Assembly (NCBI GenBank): GCA_027605045.1
Contig: JAQFWX010000046.1
Location: 225,474 to 289,473 of the forward strand
Origin: Phallus indusiatus
Lineage: Eukaryota > Basidiomycota > Agaricomycetes > Phallales > Phallaceae
DNA: 64,000 bases
Direction: 5' to 3'
Shown here: positions 1-10,129 of the stretch, in pieces
Layout of the letters: every line of letters starts with the position of its first letter
How positions within the stretch are numbered: position 1 is the first letter of the stretch
Program-made: the position numbers and the translations under genes
The notes under the pieces: generated by a model
The model's input: only the letters and a program-made list of their open reading frames with translations
Database searches by the model: none
What the model was told of the DNA's origin: nothing

Positions 1-184
1 AATTTACGCTGATGAGCATTCGAATCTTCATAGTCGATGGCGCAGTCTCCATGCTCTTTATAATCTGCCTTTTGAACCAAGCATGGCAAAGGTAGCGTAG
101 CGAATCCATTTTCAGCGGCTTTGTTGTGAATTCCGCGACGTTGGTGACAGAGTTTCCTTTACAATAGATGACATAGCAATCCAT
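1..184 (-). pseudogene. 5' end of an HNH-nuclease-like gene, cut by window edge, frameshifted
   Basis: Read on the minus strand, an ATG at 184 opens MDCYVIYCKG and continues into a stretch that matches the start of the HNH-like gene at 2694-3625 (shared EFTTKPLK). Near 108-111 this copy has one extra T (plus strand) compared with the other copy, which shifts the frame after PLK. It lies head to head with the F-box gene at 363, the same arrangement as the second copy. The rest of the gene is outside the window, so the family name rests only on the other copy. Confidence 0.4.
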
Positions 185-303
185 TGTGGCAGAGAACAAC
201 GCTGAAAATGCCATATACTTGACACTGTCGTCATCGTCGAGTCTTTTGTGTACAGAGTTTAGGCGGCGAGTTCTTTGCTTCCGCGCGCCCCGCCTTTGCG
301 ATT

Positions 304-324
304 CCCGGCAAAAAAAACGCCGGG
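304..324. other. Small GC hairpin in the divergent promoter
   Basis: CCCGGC and GCCGGG are separated by an A-rich loop (CCCGGC-A8-C-GCCGGG). The same hairpin lies at 3674-3693 in the duplicated copy of this promoter, with a shorter loop. It sits between the divergent HNH-like and F-box genes. Function unknown. Confidence 0.5.
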
Positions 325-362
325 CTGACTCGGATGAGTGGCAACGTTCACAACATACCCAA

Positions 363-2007
363 ATGACCTCCCTTGAGAGTTTATTCCCTTCAGAATTACT
401 AGAAAATGTTCTTAATTTTTTATCAGATCCTCGAGATCTACTACGTGCGGCTTTGACGTGCAAGGCATTTTACAGTATGATCATCCCAACGTTCCGGTTG
501 CATTTCGCTAGCATCAGTTGCAATGTAACGTTCACACCCCCATCCTTCTGGCAAAATTTGTTGGCTAGGCAATACGCATGTTCAATGGTTCGACGGTTTG
601 AAGTATGCAGCGATGGCAGGTTCTTCATGCTTGATCCCACGCGTAACATATCCATCTTCCGGGTCGATGAAGCCTTTGTGCAAAGATGGACGGGAGAGTT
701 GACGTCGACTCTTGAGCATGATTCTAATTTTCAGAATCTTCTACAGTCTTTGAGGAGTTTTGATAGATGTCAATCTCTGGTCATCCTTCAAGATCTTACA
801 CGAGAAGAAAGCGCTGATCTTCTCGCGTGTGTTTCAAATAGTCCACTGTCGGAAAGTCTCGAAAGCCTAGTCATGATGTGTAATTTCAAGTATAGCAATG
901 GCGACTATATATCACGGTATACGTTCTCTGTGCGTCGTTACCACTCCGCTGTTCCTACCCGTGATATGACACTGATAATCAACCTCCTGGTAGAAATGCT
1001 CTTTTAGTCATCTTATAACGTTTCATCTCGATGTCGGATTGGACGAGAGTTACATATACGCATCAATAGAATCAATCCTGGATTCATTAATCTCTACATG
1101 CTCCACTCTCGTCAATTTTACGCTGACGCTGACCTGCTGGACGCCGTTCTGTTTTCCCTATCCAACTTTTATGAAGACTGCGTATTGGCCTCTCTTAAGG
1201 CGACTCCGACTGGGAAGACATTTGATGCTATTCGACTCGAGTCAAACAAGCACAATCGCAAATACAGACGTCTATATCTCATTTCTTGAAAGACATCCAA
1301 ATTTGGAAGTTTTGGAATTGGAGATTATGGGTGCCAACGGTTTCGGTCCATACGACTCTCAGCTCCCATCTCATGTTCTCCCTCACCTCCGAGCCCTCGA
1401 TACCAATTTCCCTGTTGACCCTGATATACTACCCCGTCTTCACCATATCGCCGACCCTGTCGCGCCCAACATGTACCCACTAGCTCGCTCTCTCAGAAGC
1501 TGTATTCTCCCGTCTCTGGACGAAATTGAAACCATCGAATCTGTAGTTGAAGCCATCCCCCATCTCCAATTCTTTTGTATATTTTCTAACGGATGTAAAT
1601 GCTTTGAATACCTTCCGGCCAACGCATGTGTTTGTCTACAGGAGTACGGCTTCTACCAAATATCAATGCTGCATGATCTTACGCACCTAGGACTCATAAT
1701 TGAGTCCATCGACCGGAATATGTTGAACAGTCTGCTCAAATGTCTGGTTGAGGCGCTTCCCAAACTATCCTACGTATATCTATATAACGATGATCGTATA
1801 CCCCAAAGATACCAAGTTGTCAGAAATCATGACAATGACATCAACGGTCCTTCTTTTGAATTGAAGCCTTCCGGGTCATTTTTTCATTTGGAGTGGACCT
1901 GGAGAGACTTCTTTGAAGAAATGATAACAGGTACTAAACAGCCCGCGTTCAACCTTATCCAAAAAACTGATGAACTAAGTTTATTAAGGGAATTAAAGGC
2001 GACCTAG
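363..2007 (+). CDS. F-box protein with LRR-like C-terminal region
   Basis: The model has two exons, 363..916 and 1008..2007, joined across a 91-bp intron (donor gtatac, acceptor cttttag), giving 517 residues. The N-terminus, FPSELLENVLNFLSDPRDLL followed by ALTCKAFYSMIIP, is a typical F-box (about residues 7-50). The rest is leucine-rich with repeated L-x2-L patterns, as in the many basidiomycete F-box/LRR-type proteins. Such proteins bind Skp1 through the F-box and present a substrate to an SCF ubiquitin ligase; this role is known for the family and inferred here. An ATG at 186 is in frame, but the start at 363 is preferred because the paralogous copy at 3.6 kb does not keep the upstream frame. 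The substrate cannot be told. Confidence 0.72.
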
Positions 2008-2693
2008 AATACAATTCAGGAGCGTCACTATTCAATTTAGGTTATCAGTGATGGCAATGAAAGCGCGATACAACACGGCACATACAATACAGCACGACAC
2101 AGCACAAAATGGATGGAGAGCAAAAGCTCAATTTTATTGTGTAATATATAATGTACTATATAGCCCGAAATAATAGAATCCAACATTTATGTAAAGAGCG
2201 GCTCTGTAATGTCGACCCGGCGCGCTGTCGACTCGAACGACAACTTATCCCAAAAAGAGAAACACGAGGCCATGCTGGACACTGGAAGCTCTAACCACTG
2301 GAATGAATTTGATCGATGCGCAAAAAGAGGAGCTAAAAGACCACACGTCAACTTTGTGAATCCATTGGACCAACACGGAGAATCCAAACTTGAATACTAC
2401 CTCTAGTCTTCTAACGAGGATGCGCTTGGAGACAATGGCTCGGAGAATATGATCGATTTCAGCGGAGCCAGTATACACTAGAAGAACTTCTTTCGTCTCT
2501 GTTAATCCGTGCTCAAGAAAAGAGACAAATCCACGCGGGATAGCATAGAAGTCGAGATGTCAATCATAGGACCCGGGCGACATGCAAGATACATATGGTT
2601 CTTTAAACGCGGTCGATGGATGGACAACTTAAAACCGCGGCGTACATCGAAAAGCTACTGATCGCGGACCCGGAAGAGAAAAGCTTTTGAGCG
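2008..2693. other. Intergenic, no convincing gene
   Basis: This holds the 3' flank of the F-box gene and that of the HNH-like gene, which converge here. Short open frames of 60-80 codons occur on both strands over 2190-2480 but have no recognisable domain and overlap each other in opposite directions. Confidence 0.5.
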
Positions 2694-3625
2694 TCACCAA
2701 ACTTTTTGAAGATCACGGGCTCCCACTATTAGGTGAGTGAGAAAGCGTAAGCAATAGTCTACTAGGGCCCAAACTTTCTCGCCGTAATTATCGTCGAGAA
2801 AGTAGTGTGGGGTGAAACGGAACGGCGGATTGGGAGTGAAGTTCAACGGTGTTGGTGGCAACACTTCGTTCGTAGCCAGAGCAAAGTTTGAGGTCTGGCA
2901 TAGCATAAGCGCATGAAGGATGGATGATGAGTGACCCATTGACGCTGTGTTAATCAAAATGAAAGCAAGTGAACCCACAGGAAGGATAGCTACTAATCCA
3001 TCGGAAAATAGAGTTTCAGCTGTTATCTCCAATGGAATTCCATTTTGAACATCGTTTATGTCAATGATTCTTGCTTCCTCTTCCGCCGCATTCGTCACCC
3101 TTGAACGACACAGGGATTGAATATACTATTGAATTTTCAATCACCAGGTGAAAGGAATATTGAGACATATAACAAACGAGCATACCTCACTCCCTTTTGA
3201 ATGAGGAAAAGACAGCATGGTCTGGAAAGCATCTGAGCGCCATTTAAAACACACGGCCCATCCCTATCCGCCAGAGCGTCTTTGAATTCTCTGCTGCTTT
3301 CTATGGTGAATTGGGAAGACTCTAAATGGTCTAAACCAAAGCGATCCACTAATTTGACGGGTTCTTCAGGAATAGATAATAATCTGCGCTGAGGAGAATT
3401 CGTACGTTATAAGTCAAGGGCGCCTTCATACCCGCCATATCCCCTTAGGTTGCCTTTTGAACCGAGAATGGCATAGGTAACGTAACGAATCCATTTCAAC
3501 GGTTTTGTTGTGAATTCAGCGACGTCGATGACAGGAATAGTTATTAAAGACTGATCCTCTGCTCCTTGACAGTAAACGACATAGCAATCCATCGTGGCAG
3601 AGAAAAAAGTTGACATTGTCATCAT
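2694..3625 (-). pseudogene. HNH-endonuclease-like gene, probably decayed
   Basis: The minus-strand reading starts at MSTFFSATMDCYVVYC (an ATG at 3616; a second in-frame ATG lies at 3625). A 48-bp intron (3384..3431) joins it to a stretch containing EFKDALADRDGPCVLNG. That motif resembles the first cysteine-containing strand of fungal HNH-nuclease-domain proteins (RD-x-x-C-x-x-T/N-G). The following FPHSKGSE, equivalent to the usual H-x2-P-H-S-K-G block, is in a different frame, and the expected metal-binding His is not seen. Further downstream, DINDVQNGIPLEI and RFTPHYFLDDNYGEKVW match the usual C-terminal layout of this family. The frame break and the lost residue suggest a pseudogene, but an unrecognised short intron could explain part of it. 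It is divergent from the broken F-box copy at 3741. Confidence 0.42.
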
Positions 3626-3673
3626 CGCGTCCGCGGCGAGCGGTTTGCTTCCGCGCGTCCCGCTTTTGTGATT

Positions 3674-3693
3674 CCCGGCAAAAAAACGCCGGG
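3674..3693. other. Second copy of the promoter hairpin
   Basis: CCCGGC-A7-C-GCCGGG, equivalent to 304-324. It is conserved between the two duplicated promoters apart from the length of the A run in the loop. Confidence 0.5.
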
Positions 3694-3740
3694 GTGACTC
3701 GGATCAGTCGCAACGTGGACGTGTTCACAACATACCCAAA

Positions 3741-4560
3741 TGAGCTCCCTAGTGTTGCCCACGGCTGGCTATGGTTGGCTAGCCGAGCCGTTTGGTTTTA
3801 GCCGATGTATTTAGCTCGGCTCGGTTTGAAGCGCGACTCCAAGCCGGCTAGTTGATGAAATTTCGTCTTTAAATTTGGTGGAGTTATTTTAGTTCAACTT
3901 TTGGATATAACAGTCATATTTAGTCTAAAATAGGTCATGCTCTAATTTTAAGGCATTTCGCACTGTTTTGAACCAACTCTGAGCGTTGGATTGGGTGTCA
4001 CGTAAAAGTCACATGCGTCACACCAGCGGCTCAAGCTTTGAATTGACTATCGGCTTAAGTTAGCCGAGCCAGCCATTGGGTTCCGGCTTCTTTATTAAGG
4101 CTTGGCTCGGCTAAAACCGGCTCGGCTACCGGCTTTAGCCGCTGCTGAGCTAAGCCATGGGCAACACTAGAGCTCCCTCGAAAGTTCATTCCCTTCAGAA
4201 GTACTAGAAAACGTTCTTAATTTCTTATCAGATCCTCGCGATTTACTACGTATGGCTGTGATATGCAAAACATTCTACAGTATAACCATCCCTTCTTTCC
4301 AGTTGCGTTTCGCCAGCATTAGTTACAATATAACGTTCAAGTACACCCCGCTCCTTCTGGCGAAATTCATCAACCATTCAATACGTACGTTCAGTGGTTC
4401 GGCGGTTTGAAGTATGCCGTGATTGCAGGTATACCAAACAGCCCGCGTTTCGAGTTTACCCAAAGAAACAAATGAATTAAGTTTATTAGGAGAATTGAGG
4501 GCGATATATACAATTTAGGAGCATCACTATTTAATTCAGCGATGAAAATGAAAGTGCCAG
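3741..4560 (+). pseudogene. Broken second copy of the F-box gene
   Basis: The sequence before 3750 and after 4169 matches the F-box gene at 363 (reads LESSFPSEVLENVLNFLSDP once the insert is ignored). It is interrupted three codons into the coding region by the MITE at 3750-4169. At 4426-4430 it jumps from the equivalent of base 617 to the equivalent of base 1928 of the intact copy, so about 1.3 kb of the gene is missing. The shared CAGGT at both deletion ends suggests microhomology repair. The tail, from the words equivalent to KQPAF onward, still matches the 3' end and flank of the intact gene. It cannot encode a complete protein. Confidence 0.8.
3750..4169. mobile_element. Non-autonomous hAT-like MITE, 420 bp, inserted in the F-box copy
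   Basis: The ends are inverted repeats: TAGTGTTGCCCACGG on the left and the complement of TAGTGTTGCCCATGG on the right. It is flanked by a perfect 8-bp target duplication GAGCTCCC (3742-3749 and 4170-4177). An 8-bp duplication and short TIRs of this type are hallmarks of the hAT superfamily. The subterminal regions are rich in GGCTCGG / AGCCGAG repeats on both strands, a pattern expected of transposase-binding sites. There is no coding capacity for a transposase. The uninterrupted copy at 363 shows what the empty site looked like (CTCCCTTGAGAG versus GAGCTCCC-TCGAAAG). Confidence 0.9.
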
Positions 4561-4569
4561 TGACAAAGT

Positions 4570-5324
4570 TCATAATCTCACCAATGGTCTACTCATTGAT
4601 ATGGTAGCTGCATAAATAATGATTGCACGGTGTAGGGTTTTCTGACAGCCTGAGAGCCTTGTATATGCCTATTATCTAGTTATTTTTCCTCGTTTTGTTT
4701 TCTTGATTATTACTGTATAGCTTTTTGCCGCTCCCCTCAATGGATCTCTTTAATTGTTATATAGAGTGACTAAAACCCAAGCGCCGGTCAATGAGGCTTC
4801 ATTCGAATTCGCTCAAAGACGAGCCTGCAGCTCAACAGGAATGACAGTTTCCTTGAGCTCTTTGAATGACTCGGAATGCCAGTCTGTGTTTTCGGTGAAC
4901 CCTTCACATCCTTTATATTTATCTGACAATGCTCATTCGTCAAATACCTTCTTGCCCCGTTCAATCAGAGACACTATTACTTTGATCGTTGCGATAATAA
5001 AGACAATTGACGATAGCGGGATTGATAGTTTCATATTAGGATTATTACCCGAGTACATTACAGCACTGGCAGGGAAAACGAATCAAGGGCCGAATGATGA
5101 ATTTGCGAACGATTTGAAGGCCGTCTTTCACGACGAGAGTTTTTTTAACATTCGTTCAGTCAGAATAGTTGGTTTCAAAATGATTTGAGTTATTGTGCCT
5201 ATAATCTACTTTAAATTGGGAGCTGCGAACGTTTCGAGTAGCTATAGTAGAGAAGGGCCCGAGAAAAGCACTATCGATCATAACATCAATTCACTTTTAG
5301 TAAAATCCATTTCTGCTTCTCATC
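4570..5324 (+). other. Unassigned stretch with a 144-codon open frame
   Basis: An open plus-strand frame runs 4754-5188 but has no ATG near its 5' end, so it could only be an internal exon. Its translation includes LGLLPEYITALAGKTNQGP and has no family I recognise. It lies just upstream of the lectin relic at 5325 and could belong to the same decayed gene or be chance. Confidence 0.25.
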
Positions 5325-5496
5325 GTTATTGTTACAGCAGTTTGCATTACGTAAGTCCGGCGCTCGTTTTGTCAATATAGTCGTCGAAACCTTGCGAACG
5401 CAATATCTCGTGCAGTTTTGAGAATTTTAACTTACTGTTTCTTTGAGATATGTCCAAAAATACTGTATCTAGTGCACTATCTACTTTTTATGAGTT
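5325..5496 (+). pseudogene. Relic of CCL2-like lectin gene, inverted copy
   Basis: On the plus strand, bases about 5330-5375 match almost exactly the minus strand of 10230-10285 (the stretch reading V-T-A-V-C-I-T followed by a gtaagt donor). Weaker similarity continues through the following intron and last exon up to the edge of the retrotransposon. Only the 3' part of the lectin gene is recognisable here, and in-frame stops precede it, so this is a fragment. Confidence 0.6.
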
Positions 5497-5501
5497 ACTT
5501 T

Positions 5502-5683
5502 TGTTAGACGCTAAAGCTTACTAATATTGATTACACGACTCGAATGTCGCTGAGTTAGTTTTTCCTTCAAAGGAGGTTTTTTAGACTCAGCGGATTAACA
5601 GTTTCGTTGTATATAAATTTCTTTATTCTCTATTCTAATATAGTTTCCTCTTTTATCTTCGCTCCAAACGCTCTTTGACAACA
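5502..5683 (+). repeat. 5' LTR of the Copia element
   Basis: It is 182 bp and starts TGTTAGACGC. A TATATAAA-like stretch lies near 5612 (GTATATAAATTT) and may serve as the retroelement promoter. It is identical to the 3' LTR. Confidence 0.95.
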
Positions 5684-5748
5684 GGGTTATGGGCCCCGCG
5701 CTAAGTTTAGGGTTCCAAGTCTAAGTTTAGGGTTCGCTTATCTACACA

Positions 5749-8700
5749 ATGTCAACATCACTCTTTAAAGTCAAAATCCGGGACCTCACCGGTGATAATT
5801 ATTATGGGTGGCGTGAGAAAATGAAACTCATTCTGGTCGAAGAAGACATCAATCTGTGGAAACATGTTACTGGAGAGATCACGAAGCCAGTAGCACGCAT
5901 AGCAAGCTTACCTTCGGATGATGAAATAAAGGCCTTGCAAGGATGGAAGGATGTCGACGAAAAGGCTAGGGCCGCGATCCTACTCCGAGTTGCCGATTCT
6001 CATCTAGCTTACGGACATGGGAAGGAAACTGCCAAAGAGGTCTGGGACACTTTCGAAAATGTCTTCAAGTTAAAAGGCGCGGTCGGAATAACTAAGGCTA
6101 GACAAGAATTCAATCAGTTGAAGGCTGATGATAGTACGGAACTTGAAGAACATGTCCGAAAGATGAGGACACTTCAAGAAACATTACACAGTCTAGGCCA
6201 TGTTGTGTCTGACGAGGAGTTCAAGTCGACACTCCTTGCTTCGCTTCCGAGGAGTTGGAGACCATTCGTTCGCGGAGTCCGACCTGCGACATTGACATCT
6301 GACGAGCTAATTGCGCAAATCATTGAAGAAGAACAATTTCTCAAAGAAGATGCACCTACCGGTACAGCACTTAAAGCACGCGAATCAGGCAAGAGGCCGC
6401 GAAAGTCCAAATCTGGCGCTCCAAAGGGATCTTGCCACAACTGTGGCAAGAAAGGTCATTACGCTCAAGATTGCTGGGAAAAAGGGGGTGGCAAAGAAGG
6501 ACAGCGACCTAAATGGTTCAAGCCGAAGAATGAGAAGGCGAATGTTGCCGAAGAAAAGGTCACTTACACTCAGTCTGACTATGTATGCGCAGCAAAAGAA
6601 TCTTCATCTGGGCGATCTGAATGGCTTGCGGATTCAGCAGCATCTACGCATGTGGCAAAGAACCGGGCCGACTTCACTGACTTTGTCAACGAGACATCTG
6701 AAATCAATGGCGTCAGCCCGAGTTCCGTCTTGAAAGTTTACGGTCGTGGTACAGTTCCTGTCAATTTTATTGTCAAAGATAAGACTTTTACAGTACATTT
6801 ACGCGACGTGAAATACGCACCTGATGCACCTGACAACCTTGTATCGATTGGGCGAATTACCGACCATGGACACAGAGCCGAATTCAGCCATACAGGGGTT
6901 GAGTTCAAGTCGGCATCGGGAACTGTGTTCGCTTGTGGCGAAAAGTCTGGAAGACTCTACCGAATGCAAGTTGGCACTATGAAACAGTCAGATGATTTTG
7001 TAGCGGTTGCCAAAAATCGTACCTGGAATAAGTGGCATCGCATACTAGGTCATATTGGAATGGGCGCTGTCAAACTCTTGAAAAAGAATAATCTTGTGTG
7101 TGGGATGGATGTCGATGATAGTGCACCAATAACTCAATGCACGGCTTGCATTGAGGGTAAGCAAGCTGTCGAGCCATTTCCAAAAGTCGCAAATGAACGG
7201 AACTTGAAGATCGGTGATCTTATTGTGACGGATGTCTGGGGACCGGCTCGAATTGAAGGTAGCAGTCGCGAGAGATATTTCTACTCATTTACCGATGTCA
7301 GGAGCCGATACACGGTATTGTATTTTGCACATACGAAAGATCAAACACTCCGGTACTTCAAAATATTCCGCGCTTTTCTGAAAAACCAATTCGGGATCAA
7401 AGTGAAGACCCTGCGGAACGATGGTGGTGGCGAATACATAAATAAAGAGTTTCAAGATTTTTGTGCTGCTAAAGGTATAGTTGTAGAGACGACTGCACCT
7501 TATTCTCCACCGCAAAATGGGATTGCCGAAAGGATCAACCGAACTGTGCTCGAACTTGGACGCTCCATGCTGTTCGCGAAAAACTTGCCTCCGAAATTAT
7601 GGCCTGAGGCAACTGCATACGCTTGCTACATCAAAAATCGCGCACCAACAAAAGCTTTAGGAAAGAACACTACACCTTATGAAGCTTTATATGGTAAAAG
7701 GCCCGATTTTTCTCGTCTTGAGGAGTTCGGCACGAAATGTTGGGTAAAGGTTCCCGACGAACGACGCTTCAAGTTGCAATCAAAATCTGAGCAACATATC
7801 TTTGTTGGTGTTGCGGAATTTGCAAAGGCTTGGAAATTCTACAACGTTAAGTCAAAACGAGTCCAAATTTCACGGAACATTAAGTGGGACGAAAGCGACA
7901 CTCACTTGTATGTGATTCCGAATGAAGACGACTCTGACGACGATGATACGCCCTTGAGCAAGGGGGAGAAATCTCAAACACATGCTCAAGAGCCGGAAAT
8001 TCGACCAATAACTCCAAGGATTGAAGTCGAGCCTGAGGGTACTCCGAAAACAATCCGCGGTTCTACAGCTGGTGTGGAGGAAATGCCCAGTCTGGTTGAG
8101 CTTGATGACGAAGAAGACGACGATTCTGATGAAGAAATGGTCAAGTCATCATTGGGAATACCAGGCGAATTCGAAACCGACGTACCAGAAACACCACAAC
8201 CGAGGAGAAGTGGCCGAAACGTCGAACGCAAGGACTATAAAGCCCTTAACGAACCCTGGAAGCAAAAAGATTCAGCGGACGTGGCTTATAGTGCCACAAC
8301 CACCGTCATTGCACCGGAAACATTTCGAGATGTTGAAGAACGTTTGGACGCCGAAATCTGGAAAGCTGCAATGAAAACTGAGCTGGATCAGCATGAGAAA
8401 ATGGGTACATGGGAAAAGGTTTCCTTACCTGAAGGACGGACCGCGATTAGTAACCGATGGGTCTTCGCAGTTAAGACCAAACCGGATGGTGAATTTGACA
8501 AAGCGAAGGCACGCTTAGTCGCACGCGGGTTCTCACAACAACCGGGAATGGACTATTATGATATTAGTTCACCTGTCATCAAATTCGATTCGTTACGCAC
8601 CTTGATTGCCATTGCAACTGCAAAGGATTGGGAGATCCAATTGGTTGATATTAAGGGCGCGTATCTCAACGCTGAGCTTGAGGAAGAGATCTTTATGCGA

Positions 8701-9900
8701 CAGCCGGAAGGCTTTGAAGATGGTTCAGATCGGGTTCTTAAGCTAAAACGAGCGTTATATGGGTTGAAACAAGCAGGACGCGCATGGTACTTACACTTGC
8801 AAGAAGTACTGCTCAAGTATGGTTTCCGCCAAACCTACGCCGATGAATGTGTCTTCATCAAAAACGAAGACGGCTGTGTTCACGTCATTGCCGTTTATGT
8901 TGATGATCTTGGTTTATTTTCGAACAAGCTAGAAGGAATTCAGTATATTAAGAACATGCTTAATGAACACTTTACGGTAACGGACCTTGGAGAGATGCAA
9001 AAGGTACTTGGTATTCGCGTCGAACGAGACCGCGAAAATGGCCACACGAAACTTTCGCAAGGGCCGTACATCAAATCCATCTTGAAGAAATTTCGAATGG
9101 ACGAGTCGCACGCTGTGGCGACACCGCTAACCAAGTCGATTAAACTGCAAAAAATAGCGTCAGACGATCCGAAACGCAACACGAGTGCACCTTACCGAAC
9201 GGTTGTAGGAAATCTCATGTATGCCGGAATTGGTACAAGACCGGATATTGGTTTCACGGTACAGTTACTGAGTCGCTTCAGTACTGCATTCGACGATTCG
9301 CATTGGACAACGGCGAAAAGAGTTCTCCGTTATTTGAAAGGCACTGCGGATTCCGGACTGATTTTCAACAAGAGTAAAGGTCTTGATCTTGAAGTTTACG
9401 TTGACGCGAATTGGGCGGCAGATGAAGACGCGAAATCTATCACAGGATATGTTTGCAAATTAGCCGGCGGCGCGATTTTCTGGTCCTCAAAAAGGCAAAC
9501 GACGGTTGCAAGTTCCACAACTGAAGCTGAGTACATCGCGCTATCGCATGCTGTTAAACATGTGATCTGGATTCGTCAACTACTGAAAGAACTGGGATTT
9601 GAGCAGAAGAAACCTACCTCAATATATTGTGATAATTTGGGCGCGATTTCTTTAGCAAATACTCCTGGTTTTCGTGCGCGAACTCGGCACATTAACATTG
9701 CATATCATCTTATCCGGGAACACATTAAACATCGCGAAGTATCGTTGACGAAGGTCCATACGAAGAAGAATGTGGCGGATATTCTTACTAAAGGTTTAGA
9801 AAAGGAGAAACACGTTTATTTGATGAAGAAAATCGAAATGGATTTAAGTGGCGACGACATCTCTCGTCGAGGGGGAGTGTTAGACGCTAAAGCTTACTAA
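5749..9900 (+). CDS. Copia Gag-Pol polyprotein
   Basis: A single 1383-residue frame with no frameshift between gag and pol. Domains in order: a UBN2-type Gag (about 1-220); a CCHC zinc knuckle with C229, C232, H237, C242; an aspartic protease with D295 in LADSAAS; a GAG-pre-integrase HHCC zinc finger (H near 430, ending QCTACIEGKQ); an integrase core with D495, D558 and E594, the expected D-D-35-E spacing; a reverse transcriptase with YVDD at 1050-1053 (active-site pair D1052-D1053) and LVDIKGAYLNAEL upstream; and RNase H with SSTTEAEYIALS and a final ADILTKGL. The stop lies 20 bp inside the 3' LTR. Every catalytic motif checked is present, so the protein should be functional for replication of the element. 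Confidence 0.97.
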   Translation: MSTSLFKVKIRDLTGDNYYGWREKMKLILVEEDINLWKHVTGEITKPVARIASLPSDDEIKALQGWKDVDEKARAAILLRVADSHLAYGHGKETAKEVWDTFENVFKLKGAVGITKARQEFNQLKADDSTELEEHVRKMRTLQETLHSLGHVVSDEEFKSTLLASLPRSWRPFVRGVRPATLTSDELIAQIIEEEQFLKEDAPTGTALKARESGKRPRKSKSGAPKGSCHNCGKKGHYAQDCWEKGGGKEGQRPKWFKPKNEKANVAEEKVTYTQSDYVCAAKESSSGRSEWLADSAASTHVAKNRADFTDFVNETSEINGVSPSSVLKVYGRGTVPVNFIVKDKTFTVHLRDVKYAPDAPDNLVSIGRITDHGHRAEFSHTGVEFKSASGTVFACGEKSGRLYRMQVGTMKQSDDFVAVAKNRTWNKWHRILGHIGMGAVKLLKKNNLVCGMDVDDSAPITQCTACIEGKQAVEPFPKVANERNLKIGDLIVTDVWGPARIEGSSRERYFYSFTDVRSRYTVLYFAHTKDQTLRYFKIFRAFLKNQFGIKVKTLRNDGGGEYINKEFQDFCAAKGIVVETTAPYSPPQNGIAERINRTVLELGRSMLFAKNLPPKLWPEATAYACYIKNRAPTKALGKNTTPYEALYGKRPDFSRLEEFGTKCWVKVPDERRFKLQSKSEQHIFVGVAEFAKAWKFYNVKSKRVQISRNIKWDESDTHLYVIPNEDDSDDDDTPLSKGEKSQTHAQEPEIRPITPRIEVEPEGTPKTIRGSTAGVEEMPSLVELDDEEDDDSDEEMVKSSLGIPGEFETDVPETPQPRRSGRNVERKDYKALNEPWKQKDSADVAYSATTTVIAPETFRDVEERLDAEIWKAAMKTELDQHEKMGTWEKVSLPEGRTAISNRWVFAVKTKPDGEFDKAKARLVARGFSQQPGMDYYDISSPVIKFDSLRTLIAIATAKDWEIQLVDIKGAYLNAELEEEIFMRQPEGFEDGSDRVLKLKRALYGLKQAGRAWYLHLQEVLLKYGFRQTYADECVFIKNEDGCVHVIAVYVDDLGLFSNKLEGIQYIKNMLNEHFTVTDLGEMQKVLGIRVERDRENGHTKLSQGPYIKSILKKFRMDESHAVATPLTKSIKLQKIASDDPKRNTSAPYRTVVGNLMYAGIGTRPDIGFTVQLLSRFSTAFDDSHWTTAKRVLRYLKGTADSGLIFNKSKGLDLEVYVDANWAADEDAKSITGYVCKLAGGAIFWSSKRQTTVASSTTEAEYIALSHAVKHVIWIRQLLKELGFEQKKPTSIYCDNLGAISLANTPGFRARTRHINIAYHLIREHIKHREVSLTKVHTKKNVADILTKGLEKEKHVYLMKKIEMDLSGDDISRRGGVLDAKAY

Positions 9901-10059
9901 TATTGATTACACGACTCGAATGTCGCTGAGTTAGTTTTTCCTTCAAAGGAGGTTTTTTAGACTCAGCGGATTAACAGTTTCGTTGTATATAAATTTCTTT
10001 ATTCTCTATTCTAATATAGTTTCCTCTTTTATCTTCGCTCCAAACGCTCTTTGACAACA
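9878..10059 (+). repeat. 3' LTR of the Copia element
   Basis: It is 182 bp, identical by eye to the 5' LTR, and preceded directly by the polypurine tract. It supplies the stop codon of the gag-pol frame and presumably the polyadenylation signals. Confidence 0.95.
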
Positions 10060-10129
10060 ACTTTGAAGTTTTCCCCATTGCTGTTTTTTTGGGAGAAAAG
10101 GTCAAACTTTGAAACACAAATTGATAAGC

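Larger units (their letters stand above)
5502..10059 (+). mobile_element. Intact Ty1/copia-type LTR retrotransposon, 4558 bp
   Basis: The element has LTRs 5502-5683 and 9878-10059 that begin TGTTAG and end ACAACA. It carries one long gag-pol frame (5749-9900) and is flanked by the 5-bp target duplication ACTTT (5497-5501 and 10060-10064). A polypurine tract GAGGGGGAG (9869-9877) abuts the 3' LTR. Six bases after the 5' LTR, TGGGCCCCGCGC (from 5690) could be the primer-binding site, since its complement ends in CCA; that assignment is tentative. The domain order protease-integrase-RT-RNase H is diagnostic of Copia rather than Gypsy. The two LTRs are identical by eye over 182 bp, so insertion is very recent and the copy could still be active. 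Confidence 0.97.

Noticed and set aside
186..362. N-terminal extension of the F-box protein from an upstream ATG
   Set aside because: The matching region in the duplicated copy has indels that do not keep a frame, and the F-box starts naturally at 363.
6311..6733. 140-codon plus-strand frame inside gag
   Set aside because: It overlaps the zinc-knuckle and protease region of the long gag-pol frame; a shadow frame.
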